A stretch of DNA of 35,863 bases from Candidatus Paralachnospira sangeri (lineage in GTDB: Bacteria > Bacillota > Clostridia > Lachnospirales > Lachnospiraceae), in assembly GCA_904397815.1 (NCBI GenBank), contig CAJFOT010000039.1, positions 1-35,863 of the forward strand, read 5' to 3'. Position 1 is the first letter of the stretch; every line of letters begins with the position of its first letter. Under the pieces are notes generated by a model. The model did no database searches. It had not been told where the DNA came from and saw nothing but the letters and a program-made list of their open reading frames with translations. Below, piece by piece: positions 33,671 through 35,863 of this stretch. The translations under genes and the position numbers were made by a program.

Positions 33671-33810
33671 TATAAAAGAACGGATACAGAGAAAGATACA
33701 GAAATATGCAGAACGGACAGAAAAAACACCGGTCCGGGCCCTCCACCTGAGATTGTACTTTATCCTCTGTGGAAAAAAGCTGAACCGGCGTTTTCTCTAT
33801 CCGTTTTATA
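33671..33810. repeat. Imperfect inverted repeat downstream of the LysR gene
   Basis: TATAAAA, ACGGATA and GAGAAA (33671-33694, with two-base insertions between blocks) recur inverted at 33792-33810 without the insertions. The 254-bp gap between the LysR gene and ilvC otherwise holds nothing recognisable. It could be a worn palindromic repeat or an end-to-end hairpin for the converging transcripts. Confidence 0.4.
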
Positions 33811-33863
33811 TCCTGCTCTTTATCCGGACTGCATCAGCCCCCGGAATTAAATATATCAGCTGA

Positions 33864-34904
<1,041 letters not shown>

Positions 34905-34916
34905 CTATTTTTATCT

Positions 34917-34944
34917 ATTATAATCCACCAGATTTCAATGTCAA
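34917..34944 (-). promoter_or_regulatory. ilvC promoter (consensus hexamers)
   Basis: TTGACA (34939-34944), 16-bp spacer, TATAAT (34917-34922) on the minus strand. Both hexamers are perfect, so the promoter should be strong even without an activator. Confidence 0.85.
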
Positions 34945-34964
34945 TAAAAGAAGTCCTATTTCCA

Positions 34965-34992
34965 GCATATCAATAAGTTATATCTGATATGC
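34965..34992. promoter_or_regulatory. Candidate operator upstream of ilvC
   Basis: GCATATCA and TGATATGC form perfect 8-bp inverted arms with a 12-bp centre, 21 bp upstream of the ilvC -35 box. AAGTTATATC, which spans the centre, recurs in the leuC-LysR intergenic region near 32656. This may be a shared LysR-type site; a weak ilvN terminator is the alternative, but no T-run follows. Confidence 0.4.
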
Positions 34993-35002
34993 AGCAAAGT
35001 TC

Positions 35003-35512
35003 TCATTTCTCTTCCTTTTCCTGTCCCAGAGACCGCTCACCCCGGAACAGGCCGATGATACCGGTTCTGGCCATCTCCAGAATTTCATAGTTTTCCAGCA
35101 AACGGATAAACGCCTCCAGTTTGGCCTGATTGCCAGTCAATTCCACAGTCAGGGAATTCTGCGCCACATCCACAATCTTCGCCCGGAACACATCTGCCAC
35201 AGCGATAATCTGCTGCCGCTCCTCTGCCTTCGCACGCACTTTCAGAAGAATCAGTTCTCTTGTCACAGAATCCTTCTCCGGCAGTTCCTCAATCTCCAGA
35301 ACTTCCGTCAGCTTCGCCAGCTGCTTGCGGATCTGCACCAGAATCTCATCCTCTCCGCTGGCCACCACTGTCATCCGGGTCACCCCCGGCGTCGTCGTCT
35401 CTCCCGCTGTGATGCTGTCAATATTGTACCCCCTGCGGCTGAACAGCCCGGCAATCCGGCTCAGCACGCCGGAAGTATTCTCCATCAATAACGATAACGC
35501 AATCTGTTTCAT
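35003..35512 (-). CDS. ilvN: Acetolactate synthase, small regulatory subunit
   Basis: A 169-residue regulatory subunit of acetolactate synthase. An N-terminal ACT domain (about 1-75, SLLMENTSGVLSRIAGLFSRRGYNIDSI) binds valine for feedback inhibition; a C-terminal ALS_ss_C domain follows (about 85-160, ELTGNQAKLEAFIRLL and RTGIIGLFRGE). The start at 35512 has GGAGGAGG upstream; the longer frame to 35560 covers the promoter region. The catalytic subunit gene is not in the window: upstream is a repeat element, so it lies elsewhere or beyond the right edge. ilvC follows on the same strand after 128 bases. Confidence 0.95.
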   Translation of the reverse strand: MKQIALSLLMENTSGVLSRIAGLFSRRGYNIDSITAGETTTPGVTRMTVVASGEDEILVQIRKQLAKLTEVLEIEELPEKDSVTRELILLKVRAKAEERQQIIAVADVFRAKIVDVAQNSLTVELTGNQAKLEAFIRLLENYEILEMARTGIIGLFRGERSLGQEKEEK

Positions 35513-35550
35513 CTTCGTCCTCCTCCAGATTATCAAAGGTATTAACACAC

Positions 35551-35579
35551 ATTTTAACACAGCACACCGGTAAACACAA
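35551..35579 (-). promoter_or_regulatory. ilvN promoter
   Basis: TTGTGT (35574-35579), 17-bp spacer, TAAAAT (35551-35556) on the minus strand, about 32 bases from start point to start codon. This suggests ilvN is expressed apart from a catalytic-subunit gene. Confidence 0.55.
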
Positions 35580-35613
35580 ACAGAAAATCGTATTTTCCTT
35601 CCTTCAGGGAGTT

Positions 35614-35863
35614 CACAGCCCGGACGGAAAAGGAAGCGCCGGGGCAGAACGCTGTGTCCGGACAGCCCTGCCCCTTAACGTCCATGTGGAGGCCTGTTTA
35701 CAAATTCTTAGCAGGCGGGAAGGCCCTTTTCCAGGCACATGCAGGCGATCAACGCCTGCATGTGAGATTTTCGTGAAGAAAAAGTATCAGACTTTTTCTG
35801 AACATAAAATCGGTCCTGGAAAAGGGCCTTTCTGGCTGCTTAGAATTTATTCAGGCCGGGAAC
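35614..35863. repeat. Modular palindromic repeat, second family member
   Basis: The head module at 35614-35680 matches the one at 24519-24583. Inverted arms follow (about 35691-35734 and 35815-35860, ending in AAGGCCCTTTTCCAGG and its complement), enclosing a GCAGGCG/CGCCTGC hairpin and a second hairpin GAAAAAGT-ATCAG-ACTTTTTC. The ATCAG loop and the sequence after it correspond to the element at 24794-24840. The element may continue beyond the window. Confidence 0.8.

Overview
The window looks like a chromosomal segment of a gut-type Lachnospiraceae (Clostridia, Firmicutes) at roughly 50-53% G+C. The reasons are strong Shine-Dalgarno sites of the GGAGG type, sigma-A promoters, a DUF5688 protein, a transketolase split into two subunits, an ATP-dependent PEP carboxykinase, a eukaryote-like NADP isocitrate dehydrogenase, SpoIID- and SleB-type wall proteins, and a TIGR03916/TIGR03915 gene pair. 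The content is mostly housekeeping. No prophage, insertion sequence, CRISPR array, tRNA or rRNA was seen.

Layout. 1-8.3 kb: DUF5688 protein, PHP phosphoesterase, the rpsO-pnp ribosome/RNA-decay locus with two structured leaders, a phosphohexomutase, and the divergent two-subunit transketolase. 8.3-17.0 kb (all minus strand): a polar amino acid ABC transporter (ATPase, permease, lipoprotein), a large membrane glycosyltransferase with discoidin-like C-terminal domains, icd, and a SpoIID/LytB-domain protein. 17.0-17.7 kb: a gene-free stretch with two 71-bp repeats, and a probable stand-alone structured RNA (6S-like) with its own promoter and terminator. 17.7-21.3 kb: a minus-strand pyrimidine salvage operon, HAD 5'-nucleotidase, then a fused phosphopentomutase-cytidine deaminase, then pyrimidine-nucleoside phosphorylase. 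Together these turn nucleotides into free base plus pentose 5-phosphate. 21.3-24.0 kb: a radical-SAM/DUF4130 DNA-repair-type pair behind a promoter flanked by two LexA-like boxes. 24.0-30.4 kb: a PsiE-like membrane protein, a large inverted-repeat element, pckA, thrC, a SleB-like hydrolase and an RluA-family pseudouridine synthase. 30.4-35.5 kb: branched-chain amino acid genes (leuC, leuD, an ArsC/Spx-like gene, a divergent LysR regulator, ilvC, ilvN). 35.6 kb to the end: a second copy of the modular palindromic repeat family.

Most interesting points: (1) the probably SOS-controlled radical-SAM/DUF4130 pair, whose radical-SAM protein ends in a sliding-clamp-binding motif; (2) the independent 6S-like RNA gene; (3) the single-ORF DeoB-Cdd fusion in a compact salvage operon that appears to start with a leaderless message; (4) a 27-bp hairpin ahead of pnp and a triple-hairpin rpsO leader, both candidate autoregulatory elements; (5) a family of modular palindromic repeats whose hairpin stems covary around a constant loop. 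All functional statements rest on reading the sequence and recalling families; no database search was run.
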